From Candidatus Desulfofervidus auxilii (lineage in GTDB: Bacteria; Desulfobacterota; Desulfofervidia; Desulfofervidales; Desulfofervidaceae): a stretch of 64,000 nucleotides of DNA. A program made the translations under genes and the position numbers. The notes under the pieces are model-generated. The model saw only the letters and a list, made by a program, of their open reading frames with translations, was not told the DNA's origin and did not search any database. Position 1 is the first letter of the stretch. Every line of letters begins with the position of its first letter. Shown here piece by piece: positions 7,825 to 17,784 of the stretch. The DNA lies in the NCBI RefSeq assembly GCF_001577525.1, contig NZ_CP013015.1, positions 663,909 to 727,908 on the forward strand, given 5' to 3'.

Positions 7825-9027
7825 ATGGAAAAGGGAATTGATAAAATAGTCTTGGCTTATTCAGGAGGATTGGATACTTCAGTCATCTTAAAATGGCTTA
7901 AAGAAACATATAATTGTAAAGTAATTGCCTATGTAGCTGATGTAGGGCAAGGAGAAGAGCTTTCAGGTTTAGAAGAAAAGGCTAAGGCCAGCGGAGCAGA
8001 TAAGTTTTATTCGGTAGATCTAAAAGAAGAATTTGTCAAAAATTATGTTTTTCCTGCCTTTCGTGCTAATGCTGTCTATGAAGCAGGCTATCTTTTGGGC
8101 ACTTCTTTGGCCCGTCCTGTAATTGCCCGAAAACAAATAGAAGTTGCCTTAGAAGAAAATGCAGATGCGGTAGCTCATGGGGCTACTGCTAAAGGAAATG
8201 ACCAGGTCCGCTTTGAACTAACATATATGGCCCTAGCTCCTCACTTAAAAATCATTGCCCCCTGGCGGCAATGGGAATTTAAAGGAAGAAGTGATTTGAT
8301 TGCCTATGCTCAAGAGAAGAAAATTCCAGTAGAAGCCACCTTAGAAAGACCTTATAGCATGGATAGAAATCTTTTACATATCAGTTATGAAGGTGGGATT
8401 CTGGAAGACCCTTGGGAAACACCTCCAGCAGATATGTTTAAATGGACAATCAGCCCTGAAAAAGCAGAAGATGAACCTGAGGAAATTATTATTGGCTTTG
8501 AAAAGGGGAATCCTGTAACCATCAATGGGGAATCTTTCAGCCCTGCTGACTTTTTAGACTATTTGAATAAAATTGGCTCCAGGCATGGTATAGGACGTAT
8601 AGACATAGTTGAGAATAGATTTGTAGGCATTAAGTCTAGAGGAGTATATGAAACCCCAGGAGGCACTATTTTAAACATTGCTCATCGGGCTTTAGAAACT
8701 ATCACTATGGATAGAGAGGTAATGCATTTGAGAGATAGTCTTATTCCTCGTTATGCAGAGTTAGTATATTATGGATTTTGGTTTGCCCCTGAAAGAGAAG
8801 CCTTGCAGACATTTATGGACAAGACTCAAGAAAATGTGAGCGGAGAGGTAAAACTAAAGCTTTATAAAGGGCAATGTATGGTAGTGGGTAGACGCTCTCC
8901 TTATAGTCTTTATTTTCCAGAATTAGCCACCTTCGAAGCCGGAGAAAGTTACAATGCCAAAGATGCAGAGGGATTTATCAAATTACATGGACTGCGTCTA
9001 AAAATATGGCATCAGAAGGGGAAATAA
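7825..9027 (+). CDS. argG: argininosuccinate synthase
   Basis: The 400-residue protein has the normal family length and catalyses ATP-dependent joining of citrulline and aspartate in arginine synthesis. The PP-loop ATP motif AYSGGLDTS lies at residues 10-18. [13 protein letters not shown] near 118 and [20 protein letters not shown] near 180 are ArgG signatures for citrulline and aspartate binding. The ribosome site is GAGGAAAGGAAG. Its TAA stop overlaps the ATG of argH (TAATG), the common argGH pair. Confidence 0.97.
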   Translation: MEKGIDKIVLAYSGGLDTSVILKWLKETYNCKVIAYVADVGQGEELSGLEEKAKASGADKFYSVDLKEEFVKNYVFPAFRANAVYEAGYLLGTSLARPVIARKQIEVALEENADAVAHGATAKGNDQVRFELTYMALAPHLKIIAPWRQWEFKGRSDLIAYAQEKKIPVEATLERPYSMDRNLLHISYEGGILEDPWETPPADMFKWTISPEKAEDEPEEIIIGFEKGNPVTINGESFSPADFLDYLNKIGSRHGIGRIDIVENRFVGIKSRGVYETPGGTILNIAHRALETITMDREVMHLRDSLIPRYAELVYYGFWFAPEREALQTFMDKTQENVSGEVKLKLYKGQCMVVGRRSPYSLYFPELATFEAGESYNAKDAEGFIKLHGLRLKIWHQKGK

Positions 9028-10400
9028 TGACCAAGATATGGGGAGGTAGATTTAATAAAAAGACGGCAAAAATAGTGGAAGAATTCACTGCCTCTATCCA
9101 CTTTGATAAACGGCTGTTCAAGCAGGATATCGCAGGAAGTATTGCCCATGTGAAGATGCTTTCTAAACAAGGCATTATTCCTTCAGAAGAGGCAGAAAAG
9201 ATTATCCAGGGATTAAAAGAGATAGAGATAGAAATAAGGCAAGGGCAATTTCCATTTGATATTAAAGATGAAGACATTCATATGGCCATTGAGAAAAGAC
9301 TCCAAGAAAAAATCGGCCAAATAGCTGCTAAGTTACACACTGCCCGCAGTAGAAATGACCAAATTGCCTTAGATATGAGATTGTATCTTAAAGAAGAAAT
9401 TGAGCAAATAATAAAATACATTCAAACGTTCCAAATCACTTTGTTAAATGTAGCTCAATCTCATATGGATGTAATTTTGCCCGGTTATACACATTTACAA
9501 AGAGCACAACCAGTGCTTTTGTCCCACCATTTGTTGGCCTATATAGAAATGTTTAAGCGAGACATAGAAAGATTAAAGGCATGTTATCAAAGAGTGGATG
9601 TAATGCCATTAGGAAGTGCAGCCTTAGCAGGAACTACTTTCCCTATAGATAGACATTATGTAGCCAAATTATTGGGGTTTTCCCAAGTAAGCCCTAATAG
9701 CATGGATGCTGTGAGTGATAGAGATTTTATCTTAGAATTTTTGGCTAATGCTACTATATTAAGCATGCACCTCAGTAGAATGTCAGAAGAATTAATCATT
9801 TGGTCTTCTCAAGAATTTGGGTTTATTGAAATAGGAGATGCCTTTTGCACTGGCAGTAGCATCATGCCCCAGAAGAAGAATCCTGATGTGGCTGAACTTA
9901 TTCGGGCAAAAACAGGAAGAATATATGGCAATTTTTTCAGTCTATTAACGGTAATGAAAGGGTTGCCTTTGACTTACAACAGGGATTTGCAAGAAGACAA
10001 AGAACCCTTGTTTGATACTATTGATACTATTAAATCGGCCCTAAAAATTATAGCTGAGTTATGGAAAAATATTGAGATTAAAAGGGAAAATATGTTTGAT
10101 GCTACAAAAAAGGGATTTTTACTGGCTACAGATTTAGCGGATTATTTGGTAACTAAAGGGTTGGCCTTTCGGGAAGCCCACAAAAAAGTGGGAGAAATGG
10201 TAAAGTATTGTCAAAAGGTAGGAAAGGAATTAGAAACATTAAGTCTAGAAGAGATGAAACGGTTTTGCCCTTTGATAGAAGAAGATATAAAAGAATTTTT
10301 AGATATGACTAAGGCCGTTTTTAGACGGAATTCTTATGGAGGGACTTCACCTGAAGAGGTAAGAAGACAAATTGAGGTCTTAAAAAAGGAACTCTTGTGA
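9027..10400 (+). CDS. argH: argininosuccinate lyase
   Basis: The 457-residue protein splits argininosuccinate into arginine and fumarate, the last step of arginine synthesis. The fumarase/aspartase signature GSSIMPQKKNPD carries the catalytic Ser in the flexible loop. LHTARSRNDQIA and GYTHLQRAQPV hold the other conserved active-site residues. An in-frame ATG 21 bases upstream would lengthen the protein inside argG. The start chosen is the ATG overlapping the argG stop, which gives the family-typical N-terminus MTKIWGGRF. Confidence 0.97.
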   Translation: MTKIWGGRFNKKTAKIVEEFTASIHFDKRLFKQDIAGSIAHVKMLSKQGIIPSEEAEKIIQGLKEIEIEIRQGQFPFDIKDEDIHMAIEKRLQEKIGQIAAKLHTARSRNDQIALDMRLYLKEEIEQIIKYIQTFQITLLNVAQSHMDVILPGYTHLQRAQPVLLSHHLLAYIEMFKRDIERLKACYQRVDVMPLGSAALAGTTFPIDRHYVAKLLGFSQVSPNSMDAVSDRDFILEFLANATILSMHLSRMSEELIIWSSQEFGFIEIGDAFCTGSSIMPQKKNPDVAELIRAKTGRIYGNFFSLLTVMKGLPLTYNRDLQEDKEPLFDTIDTIKSALKIIAELWKNIEIKRENMFDATKKGFLLATDLADYLVTKGLAFREAHKKVGEMVKYCQKVGKELETLSLEEMKRFCPLIEEDIKEFLDMTKAVFRRNSYGGTSPEEVRRQIEVLKKELL

Positions 10401-10783
10401 AAAAAAACAGGATTTTGAGTTTCTTCTGCTTTTCTATTGTCTTTTTTGCCTTTTGCTGTGGGGTAAAAACTCCACTTAAGCTCCCTAAGAAAAAAACTGC
10501 CCATATTACTCACCTAAAAGCCGAAGTAATGGATAAAAAAATAAAGTTAAGCTGGATATGTAAAGGCCGTGTAGATAAATTTAAAATCTTGCGACATCAA
10601 GCTAAAATAAAAGAAGTCTGTGCTGGTTGTCCTCTAAGCCTTAAAGAAATAGCTACAGTAAAAGATAAACAATGGTTTGATGTGGATATTAAACCTGGCT
10701 ACAATTACTGGTATCAGGTGTGTCCTGTATATAAAGGGAAAACAGGCATATGCTCTGAGCAAGTAGAAGTTGTAATCCCGTAG
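10397..10783 (+). CDS. small predicted lipoprotein with a fibronectin-III-like domain
   Basis: The 128-residue protein begins with a GTG overlapping the argH stop. A hydrophobic signal ends in FFAFCCG, a plausible lipobox with the acylated Cys near residue 20. The mature part resembles a short beta-sandwich (KAEVMDKKIKLSWICKG, then WYQVCPVYKGKTG) with four further Cys (near 54, 75, 78 and 104) that may form disulfides. A small lipoprotein often follows argH in this bacterial group. The function is unknown. Confidence 0.7.
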   Translation: MKKNRILSFFCFSIVFFAFCCGVKTPLKLPKKKTAHITHLKAEVMDKKIKLSWICKGRVDKFKILRHQAKIKEVCAGCPLSLKEIATVKDKQWFDVDIKPGYNYWYQVCPVYKGKTGICSEQVEVVIP

Positions 10784-10825
10784 TAAGGCAAAGACATTGC
10801 CCTCTTTTTATCTTTCTGTTAAATA

Positions 10826-12466
10826 GTGACCATGTTCATAAAAAAAGGCTTAACCCTTATGTTACTTCTTCTATTAAGTGGCTCTTTATTTTTTTCTGCT
10901 CTAGGTAAGACCAGCCTTTGGGATATAGACGAACCTAATAATGCTCAGTGTGCTAGGGAAATGAAGGCCCGACTTGACCCCATTGTGCCTACCTTTAATG
11001 GAAAGCTTCGGCCTGATAAACCTGCCCTTATTTATTGGTGTATGTGGTTGAGTTATAAGTGGTTTGAAAGTGAATCCAATGAAAGAAATACCCATTTTTT
11101 AGGGTCTCTCTTGGGGTTTGGAACAAGTGAATTCAGCGCTAGATTTTTTTCACCATTATTTGGGATGGGTACAGTGGCATTGGTTTTTTTGAGCGGAAAT
11201 GTTCTTTTTTCTCTAAATGTCGGATTTTGGGCAGGGCTAATTTTAATTTCTACTTTATTATTTAATGTCAGTGTCCGTATTGCCACCCCAGATGCGGCCC
11301 TTATTTTTTTTATCAATTTGGCTATTTTTAGCTTTATTCTGGGTTATGAAAAAAGGAGAGGCATTTATTTTTACCTATTTTACCTGGCCATGGGTTTAGC
11401 TGTATTAACCAAAGGGCCTATGGGGATAATATTGCCTTTGGCTACAGTATTTATGTTTCTTTTATTAAAATGGGATTTCTCTATATTAAAAGAGATGAAA
11501 ATAATTAAGGGATTTTTGCTTTTTTCCCTGATTACCTTACCCTGGTATCTACTAGTAGGCTTCAAGACTAACGGGGCTTTTTTAGAGGGTTTTCTTTTAA
11601 AACACAATATTCATCGTTTCTTACACCCCATGGAGGGTCATAGAGGTCCTATATTTTTTTACCTCTTAGTTTTGCCCTTTGCCTTTTTCCCTTGGAGTGG
11701 TGTATTACCCTACATTTTTTGGGCAGGACATAAACGGCGAATAAACAAAAAGTTAACTAATTCTGAGCTCTTTCTCTGGCTATGGATAGGCATTTTTATC
11801 TTATTTTTCTCTCTGGCCCATACCAAACTCCCTACCTATATCAATCCCATCTTTCCTGCCTTAGCAGTATTGATGGCCATTTATTTAGAAAAAGCTGCGC
11901 CTTGGGCGATAAAATCTCTTTTACATTTTAATCTCTTTTTTGCTCTTTTATGGCTTTTTGGTGGAGGTGCAGCCCTGTCTTATTTTTACCCTAAGCTAGT
12001 CTGGATGGCCTTTTTAGGCTTTATTCCTTTTTTTGCCTGGGCAGCAGGGATTTATTTTTACCGGCACAAAAGATTTACTTTAAGCATTGTTACCCAATTT
12101 TTAGGGGCTTATTGTTTTATCCTAAGCATAGTCCATTTAGGCATGCCTGCGGTAGATAAATACAAAATTACTAAGCCCTTCGCTTTGCGCATAAAACAGG
12201 AGGCAAGGCCTGATACTTTGGTTATTGCCTATGGTTATTTTCAACCTAGCCTGGTATTTTACACTGAGCACCACATAGAAAAGCTCCATAAAGAAAAAGA
12301 AGTTTTAAAGCGGATTAAAAATGTCAATTTGGCCTTTATTGTGAGTCGTAAAAAACCATTAAAGACCTTGCAATCCCATCTACCTAGTTTAGAAATCCTC
12401 CAATGTCGTCCTGGTTTCTATGTGCGGGATACAGTTTGTCTAGCTCGATGGGAGAAAGCAAAATAA
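10826..12466 (+). CDS. ArnT/PMT-like membrane glycosyltransferase
   Basis: The 546-residue protein has about ten to twelve membrane helices. The first periplasmic loop carries the GT-C acidic motif (TSLWDIDEPNNAQCAREM near residue 29) typical of the GT83/GT39 families. Such enzymes move a sugar from a polyprenyl-phosphate donor to lipid A or a protein on the outer face of the inner membrane. The donor and acceptor cannot be told from sequence. An alternative ATG lies two codons downstream, and neither start has a strong ribosome site. The following gene starts immediately after its stop. Confidence 0.75.
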   Translation: MTMFIKKGLTLMLLLLLSGSLFFSALGKTSLWDIDEPNNAQCAREMKARLDPIVPTFNGKLRPDKPALIYWCMWLSYKWFESESNERNTHFLGSLLGFGTSEFSARFFSPLFGMGTVALVFLSGNVLFSLNVGFWAGLILISTLLFNVSVRIATPDAALIFFINLAIFSFILGYEKRRGIYFYLFYLAMGLAVLTKGPMGIILPLATVFMFLLLKWDFSILKEMKIIKGFLLFSLITLPWYLLVGFKTNGAFLEGFLLKHNIHRFLHPMEGHRGPIFFYLLVLPFAFFPWSGVLPYIFWAGHKRRINKKLTNSELFLWLWIGIFILFFSLAHTKLPTYINPIFPALAVLMAIYLEKAAPWAIKSLLHFNLFFALLWLFGGGAALSYFYPKLVWMAFLGFIPFFAWAAGIYFYRHKRFTLSIVTQFLGAYCFILSIVHLGMPAVDKYKITKPFALRIKQEARPDTLVIAYGYFQPSLVFYTEHHIEKLHKEKEVLKRIKNVNLAFIVSRKKPLKTLQSHLPSLEILQCRPGFYVRDTVCLARWEKAK

Positions 12467-14395
12467 GTGTTGGCCCCTAAATTACCAGAGAATACCAAAG
12501 ATATACTTTCTAAGATTTTTGCTCCAAAAGGATTGCTATTTCAGAAACTGCCTAATTTTGAGTGGCGACCCTGTCAGTTAGAAATGGCTGTTAAAGTCTC
12601 ACAAGCCATAACAGAAAAGAAAACAGTTATTATTGAAGCAGGCACAGGTACAGGTAAGACATTGGCTTATGTAATTCCAGCCATATTAAGTGGTAAGAAG
12701 GTAGTGATATCTACAGGCACTAAGGGACTTCAAGACCAACTTTTTTACAAGGATATACCTTTAATTAAAAAAATATTAAGAAAAGATTTTAAAGCAGTTT
12801 ATTTAAAAGGAAGACGCAACTATCTGTGCCTATGGCGTTTTAATCAGGCATTAAAAAGCAATTTATTAGAGGAAACAAAGGAGATAAAAGCCTTAAAAGA
12901 TTGGCTAAAACAGACCAATATAGGTGATATTGCTGAAACACCCCTACCACCTGAGTGGCCAGGTTGGCAGGAATTCACTTCCAGCACTGAACAGTGTTTA
13001 GGACAAACCTGTCCCTTTTGGGATAAGTGCTTTATTACTAAGACAAGATTAGAGGCCCAAAAAGCCCCGTTAATTATTGTTAATCACCATTTGTTTATGG
13101 CTGATTTGGCAGTAAGAGATAGAGGTTATACTCAGGTAATACCTTCTTATGAAGCAGTAATCTTTGACGAAGCTCATAAGTTAGAAGAAATTGTTAGTGA
13201 ATATTTTGGTTATCAAGTAAGTAACTATCGTATAGCAGAGTTGATACGAGATATCCGTGCCATTTATAAGACCTTACCCGAAAAAGTAATCGAGGTTTTG
13301 TCCAAACTTCAACAACAAAATGAACATTTTTTTGCTCTTTTCAATCATATAAAAAACAGAGAAAGTCTAAATCAAGTGGCTTCTTCTTTTTTGCTTTCAG
13401 AAGGAAATGCCCTGAAAAAAGTACTTAACAGATTGGAGGAAGTCATTCACGTAATTTTTCAAAATTCCCTCTTTGAAGAAACAGAAAAAAATTTGAAACA
13501 AAGGATAAGAGATATAAAAAAGGAACTTGAATTTATTTGTGCTATGAAAGAATCAGATTATGCCTATTGGGTAGAAAAGAAGAAAAGAAATATAGTCATT
13601 GGTTGCTCTCCGATAAGAGTAGATGTTATCTTGCAAAAAAGGCTCTATCCTTTCATCAAAACTATTATTTTTACCTCAGCCACTTTGAATACTGGTGATA
13701 ACTTCTCATTTTTTAAAAATAGATTGGGATTACCATCTGATACAGAGGGGTTAATTCTTCCCTCACCCTTTGACTTTAAACATCAAGCCCTTTTATATTT
13801 GCCTCCTCAAATACCTGAACCCAATGAACCTGGATTTTTAGATGCAGTGGTTAAAGAAATTATAAAAATCCTCAGAATCTCTCAAGGGAGAGCGTTGGTT
13901 TTGTTTACTAGCATTCAAAATATGCAACAAGTTTACCAAAGGGTAGCTCCTCAAACTACATTCCGGTCTTTGATGCAAGGTGAACTCTCTATTGCTAAAA
14001 TGTTAAAAGTATTTAAAAAAGATATTCATTCAGTGATTTTTGCCACTGCTAGCTTTTGGGAAGGTATTGATGTGCCAGGAGAAGCCTTGAGTTGCGTAAT
14101 TATAGATAGGCTTCCCTTTGCTGTGCCAGATGACCCCTTGATAAAGGCCCGGATTGATTGGTTTAGGAAAATAGGGAAAAAGCCCTTTTGGGAATATCAA
14201 GTGCCTCAGGCTATTATTTCTTTAAGGCAAGGTTTGGGCAGGTTAATTCGTCACCGTCAGGATAGGGGGGTATTAGTGATTTTTGACCCTAGGCTATATA
14301 CTAAGTCTTATGGGCAATATTTTTTAAAAAACCTTCCATCTTGCCCTATTACCAGGAATATAAAAGATGTGGAAGCATTTTTTAAAACAAACTAA
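12467..14395 (+). CDS. dinG: DinG/XPD-type ATP-dependent DNA helicase
   Basis: The 642-residue superfamily 2 helicase has Walker A EAGTGTGKT near residue 58, a DEAH box (IFDEAHKLEE near 233), motif III TSATL near 405 and a C-terminal motif VI with RQGLGRLIRH. The Cys residues in NYLCLW and CLGQTCPFWDKC between motifs Ia and II fit the 4Fe-4S cluster of the DinG/XPD group. The role is probably unwinding of R-loops or damaged DNA. The start is a GTG directly after the preceding stop, with GGGAGA upstream. The 3' end overlaps the next gene by 29 bases. Confidence 0.88.
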   Translation: MLAPKLPENTKDILSKIFAPKGLLFQKLPNFEWRPCQLEMAVKVSQAITEKKTVIIEAGTGTGKTLAYVIPAILSGKKVVISTGTKGLQDQLFYKDIPLIKKILRKDFKAVYLKGRRNYLCLWRFNQALKSNLLEETKEIKALKDWLKQTNIGDIAETPLPPEWPGWQEFTSSTEQCLGQTCPFWDKCFITKTRLEAQKAPLIIVNHHLFMADLAVRDRGYTQVIPSYEAVIFDEAHKLEEIVSEYFGYQVSNYRIAELIRDIRAIYKTLPEKVIEVLSKLQQQNEHFFALFNHIKNRESLNQVASSFLLSEGNALKKVLNRLEEVIHVIFQNSLFEETEKNLKQRIRDIKKELEFICAMKESDYAYWVEKKKRNIVIGCSPIRVDVILQKRLYPFIKTIIFTSATLNTGDNFSFFKNRLGLPSDTEGLILPSPFDFKHQALLYLPPQIPEPNEPGFLDAVVKEIIKILRISQGRALVLFTSIQNMQQVYQRVAPQTTFRSLMQGELSIAKMLKVFKKDIHSVIFATASFWEGIDVPGEALSCVIIDRLPFAVPDDPLIKARIDWFRKIGKKPFWEYQVPQAIISLRQGLGRLIRHRQDRGVLVIFDPRLYTKSYGQYFLKNLPSCPITRNIKDVEAFFKTN

Positions 14396-15221
14396 GGCCA
14401 ATTTTCTACCTTATGATATTTTAAACCTAGGTTTTGTTGTTTTTTTATTGGGTATTACTATCTTCTTTTATCCTCTTTTGCCTAATGCATTGTGTTTAAC
14501 CATTCTTTACCTTTTTTGTCTCATCATGATTGTTGTATGTGCTAATAAAAATCAAGTAGCCCATTATTTTTATCCTATATTGCTCATTTTTTTGATATTT
14601 CAAAGTATGGGCTATATCATTCCCCATATTCACCATTCTTATCGAGACCCTTTGTTATATCAGTTTGATGTTTTGTTGTTTGGTGGCTGCCCTTTTAATT
14701 ATTTACAAAAATGGATTAGACCTTGGCTTACAGAGATATTACAATTGGGGTATATAAGTTATTATTTTATGCCTGTGGTATTAGGTATGGCTTTATTCTT
14801 ACGAAAAGACAGCCGTTTCCCCTCGGTTATCTTTGCCATTTTATTGGGCTTTTATGTATCCTATATTGGTTATCTTCTCTTTCCTGCAGTTGGTCCTAGA
14901 TTTTATCTTCATTTTGACAAATCAGTCTATGAAAATACATATCTAGCTGGATGGACAGCCCATTTGCTGAATATCTTAGAAAAGAACAAAACTGACGCCT
15001 TTCCTAGTGGGCACACTCAAATCAGTATTATGTGCACCTATTTTGCCCATTATTTAGGGAGGAATTGGAGTTTGATTTATGGGATTATGACTGCTTTGCT
15101 AATTGTTTCTACTGTATATTGTCATTATCATTATATTACAGATGTAATTGCTGGAATTTTACTAGCAATAATTTGTTTAACTATTTCACCTGGTTTAGAA
15201 AAGAGATTGGGAAGGGGTTAA
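14367..15221 (+). CDS. PAP2-superfamily membrane phosphatase
   Basis: The 284-residue protein has six or so membrane helices and the three PAP2 motifs. GPRFYLHFDK near residue 174 belongs to the first. DAFPSGHTQIS near 211 holds the PSGH core. VYCHYHYITDVIAG near 250 holds the catalytic His and Asp. The family hydrolyses lipid or polyprenyl phosphates, and the spacing resembles the Aur1/inositolphosphotransferase-like subgroup. It overlaps the helicase gene, so the two are co-transcribed. The substrate is unknown. Confidence 0.8.
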   Translation: MWKHFLKQTKANFLPYDILNLGFVVFLLGITIFFYPLLPNALCLTILYLFCLIMIVVCANKNQVAHYFYPILLIFLIFQSMGYIIPHIHHSYRDPLLYQFDVLLFGGCPFNYLQKWIRPWLTEILQLGYISYYFMPVVLGMALFLRKDSRFPSVIFAILLGFYVSYIGYLLFPAVGPRFYLHFDKSVYENTYLAGWTAHLLNILEKNKTDAFPSGHTQISIMCTYFAHYLGRNWSLIYGIMTALLIVSTVYCHYHYITDVIAGILLAIICLTISPGLEKRLGRG

Positions 15222-15343
15222 AATCACACAGTTGTTGAAAATTTCAAATTAACCTAAAATCCCAAGGGATATCAGGACATTCTTCGTCGTATCTCTGCTT
15301 TATACATTGATTTCTAAAGCAAATTTTGTTATCAATATCAAAA

Positions 15344-16006
15344 ATGGGGAAATATTTAGTCTTTTTGGGTGCTTTAGTCCTGCTGACTACTTCTATAAAA
15401 GCTCAAGACATTATTTCTTTGCCCTCTCCTTCTTTTAAAGGGAAAATTTCTGTTGAAGAGGCAATCAAAGCTCGCCGTACTAATAGAGATTTTGGGACAT
15501 CCCCTCTTAATTTAAATCAACTTTCTCAAATACTTTGGGCTGCTTATGGTATCACGGGAAAGGATGGCTTTAAAAAATCGGTGCCTTCAGCTGGTGCATT
15601 ATATCCCATGGATATTATCATTGTTGTAGGTAAAAAGGCAGTTATTGGCTTAAAAGAAGGGGTTTATCTGTATAATTCTTCTTCACATGCATTAATAAGG
15701 ATAAAGAATGGAGACAAAAGAAAAGATTTAGCCAAGGCATGCCTTTACCAGATGTGGATAGCAGAAGCACCAGTGGTTATTGTCATGATAGGTGTATATG
15801 AAAGATGCACTAAAAAATATGGTAAAAGAGGAGTAAGATATACTCATATTGAGGCAGGTCACATTGGACAGAATATATTTTTGCAAACAGAGGCATTGGG
15901 ACTAAAAGCAGGCATTGTTGGTGCTTTTTCAGATGAAGAAATAAAGAAAATCCTTAATGTTAAACAGGGAATACCTCTTTTAGTTATGCCTATCGGGCAT
16001 CCGTAA
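15344..16006 (+). CDS. exported SagB-type nitroreductase-like protein
   Basis: The protein of about 220 residues has a signal peptide (MGKYLVFLGALVLLTTSIKAQ) followed by a nitroreductase fold. ISVEEAIKARRTNRDF is the FMN-binding N-terminus, SAGALYPMDIIIV the SagB/ThcOx-like motif, and THIEAGHIGQNIFLQTEALGLKAGIVG the C-terminal core. These flavoproteins use FMN for redox reactions on small molecules; an exported version is uncommon. The ATG start was chosen over an upstream TTG because it gives a clean signal peptide. The substrate is unknown. The preceding 120 bases show no recognisable promoter. Confidence 0.8.
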   Translation: MGKYLVFLGALVLLTTSIKAQDIISLPSPSFKGKISVEEAIKARRTNRDFGTSPLNLNQLSQILWAAYGITGKDGFKKSVPSAGALYPMDIIIVVGKKAVIGLKEGVYLYNSSSHALIRIKNGDKRKDLAKACLYQMWIAEAPVVIVMIGVYERCTKKYGKRGVRYTHIEAGHIGQNIFLQTEALGLKAGIVGAFSDEEIKKILNVKQGIPLLVMPIGHP

Positions 16007-16015
16007 AAATCAGAT

Positions 16016-16060
16016 TGAGCACACAACTTATGGAAGGCAGTGGCCATAAGTTGTCAGCTC
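16016..16060. terminator. hairpin between convergent genes
   Basis: ACAACTTATGG (16023-16033) pairs perfectly with CCATAAGTTGT (16044-16054), extended outward by GAGC/GCTC. It sits exactly between the convergent nitroreductase and cupin genes, so a two-way terminator role is likely, although no strong T run follows on either side. Confidence 0.5.
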
Positions 16061-16331
16061 ATTTGAAATTGTAATGCTTTTTAACCGGCTCCTTTATATC
16101 CCAGACGCAAGATAGCCCTTTAGGGAAAGTCACTAGGTCACCTGCGCCAAATTTAACCTCTTTCCCATCTTTTGTCTTAACCACTACCTTTCCTTTAAGA
16201 AGATAGCAAACCTCGGTTTCATCGTAATGCCAGTCAAAGCAAGACACCTCCTTCTCCCATATGGGCCAGGAGAAAACCCCCATTTTCTTTAATCTCTCCT
16301 GGTCAGGTTTTTCAATTTTTATCTCATTCAT
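16059..16331 (-). CDS. small cupin-domain protein
   Basis: The 90-residue single-domain cupin carries the EVCYLLKGKVVV strand pair and FGAGDLVTFPKGLSCVWDI. The sequence resembles the DUF861/EutQ-like cupins of plants and bacteria. Metal ligands are only partly visible: the His and Glu of WHYDETEV are present, a later His is not obvious. The ribosome site is GGAGG. A stand-alone gene with convergent and divergent neighbours; function unknown. Confidence 0.75.
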   Translation of the reverse strand: MNEIKIEKPDQERLKKMGVFSWPIWEKEVSCFDWHYDETEVCYLLKGKVVVKTKDGKEVKFGAGDLVTFPKGLSCVWDIKEPVKKHYNFK

Positions 16332-16501
16332 TTTCCCACCTCCTCGTATAATCTTCCTTAATTCCTTTTCCTCATCATAAAAAATAACTTCCTTTTTTTC
16401 AACTTCCTTGTTTTAAACAATATGCCATATCGGAAAGCTCCTGGAAATTCTGGGGAAAGTCCTATCCAAAGCCCTTGCTTTGATACATCAATTCGGATAA
16501 G

Positions 16502-17008
16502 ATGTCTAAATTGATTGAAAATAGGCGGGTATTAGTGAAAAATAAGAGGTATCTTCAGCTTATATTTATTAGCGGCAGTGTTTGGCTGTTAGACCAGCTA
16601 ACAAAATGGCTGGTAATAAACTACTTAGAGCCTTATCAAAGGATAATTAAAATTACTCCATTTTTAAACCTAATACCAGTTCGCAATACAGGCGTGGCCT
16701 TTGGGCTTTTTGCGGGCAAGGCGGACGGAATTCAGGTGTTTTTTATGATATTTGCTTTAATTGCTATTGCTACTCTCCTATATTTTTATTTTACTCCTCG
16801 ATTCTCTAGTCTTAAAACCTGGGGCTGTGGTCTGGTGATAGGTGGTGCTTTTGGAAATTTAATAGACCGCTTACGGCATAAGAATGTAGTTGATTTTATT
16901 GACTGCCACCTAGGAAATTACCATTGGCCTGCATTTAATATAGCCGATAGTGCCATCTCTATAGGCATGTTCCTTCTACTTTTATATTTTTACAGAGAGA
17001 AAAGATAA
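16502..17008 (+). CDS. lspA: lipoprotein signal peptidase (signal peptidase II)
   Basis: The 168-residue protein is an inner-membrane aspartic protease that removes signal peptides from prolipoproteins. Four membrane helices are visible. NTGVAFGLF, NLIDRLRHKNVVDFID and FNIADSAISIG carry the family motifs, the last two with the catalytic aspartates. Its stop overlaps the start of lgt (TAATG), giving a coupled pair for lipoprotein maturation. Confidence 0.95.
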   Translation: MSKLIENRRVLVKNKRYLQLIFISGSVWLLDQLTKWLVINYLEPYQRIIKITPFLNLIPVRNTGVAFGLFAGKADGIQVFFMIFALIAIATLLYFYFTPRFSSLKTWGCGLVIGGAFGNLIDRLRHKNVVDFIDCHLGNYHWPAFNIADSAISIGMFLLLLYFYREKR

Positions 17009-17784
17009 TGCATCCCATTCTCATCCGTATTGGTCCTATTACCATCTATACTTATGGTTTTTGGGTTGCCATAGGTTTCTTTGCTGCTCTGGCTTTAATC
17101 CTAAAAGAAGCCAAAAGAGAAAACCTCTCGCCTGCAATTATTTCAGACCTGGCCTTTTGGACTGTTGCCTCAGGTATTATAGGGGCTAGATTAGTATATA
17201 TAATATATGATTTACCCCATTTTTTGAAACATCCACTGGAAATCATTGCCTTTTGGAAAGGAGGATTAGTATTTATTGGGGGGCTTTTTTTTGGTCTCTT
17301 AGCAAGTTTTTTTTATGTTCGCCGGCATCACCTCAAATTCTGGCAACTGGCTGATTTAATTGCCCCTGGTCTCGCCTTGGGCCAGGCATTGGGGCGAATT
17401 GGCTGTTTTTCAGCAGGGTGTTGTTATGGAAAACCAACCCATGTGCCTTGGGCAGTAGTATTTAAAAACCTAAACGCTCTTGCCCCTTTGGACATACCTC
17501 TTCATCCTACCCAGTTATATCATAGCTTCGCCTGTTTTCTTATAGCCATTATTTTATTTTGCTCCCAACGTCACTATTTTAACAAAAGACTTTTAGACCC
17601 TGCTATTCCTTATGGCCGGGTTTTTGCTCTTTATCTAGGACTACATGGCATGCAAAGATTTTTTATAGAATTCTTTCGTGGGGATATAAAACCTATATTT
17701 TTTGGCTGGTTATCTTTAACCCAAATCATTTCAGTATTTATGATTGTTAGTGGATGCATAATTTATCTCAAAAAAAAGTCTTAA
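17008..17784 (+). CDS. lgt: prolipoprotein diacylglyceryl transferase
   Basis: The 258-residue protein transfers diacylglycerol from phosphatidylglycerol to the lipobox Cys, the step before LspA. The Lgt signature is visible as GLALGQALGRIGCFSAGCCYG near residue 125, followed by HPTQLYHS. YGRVFALYLGLHGMQRFFIEFFRGD is the C-terminal signature. Seven membrane helices are apparent. The gene overlaps lspA upstream and the PP-loop enzyme gene downstream by 31 bases. Confidence 0.96.
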   Translation: MHPILIRIGPITIYTYGFWVAIGFFAALALILKEAKRENLSPAIISDLAFWTVASGIIGARLVYIIYDLPHFLKHPLEIIAFWKGGLVFIGGLFFGLLASFFYVRRHHLKFWQLADLIAPGLALGQALGRIGCFSAGCCYGKPTHVPWAVVFKNLNALAPLDIPLHPTQLYHSFACFLIAIILFCSQRHYFNKRLLDPAIPYGRVFALYLGLHGMQRFFIEFFRGDIKPIFFGWLSLTQIISVFMIVSGCIIYLKKKS

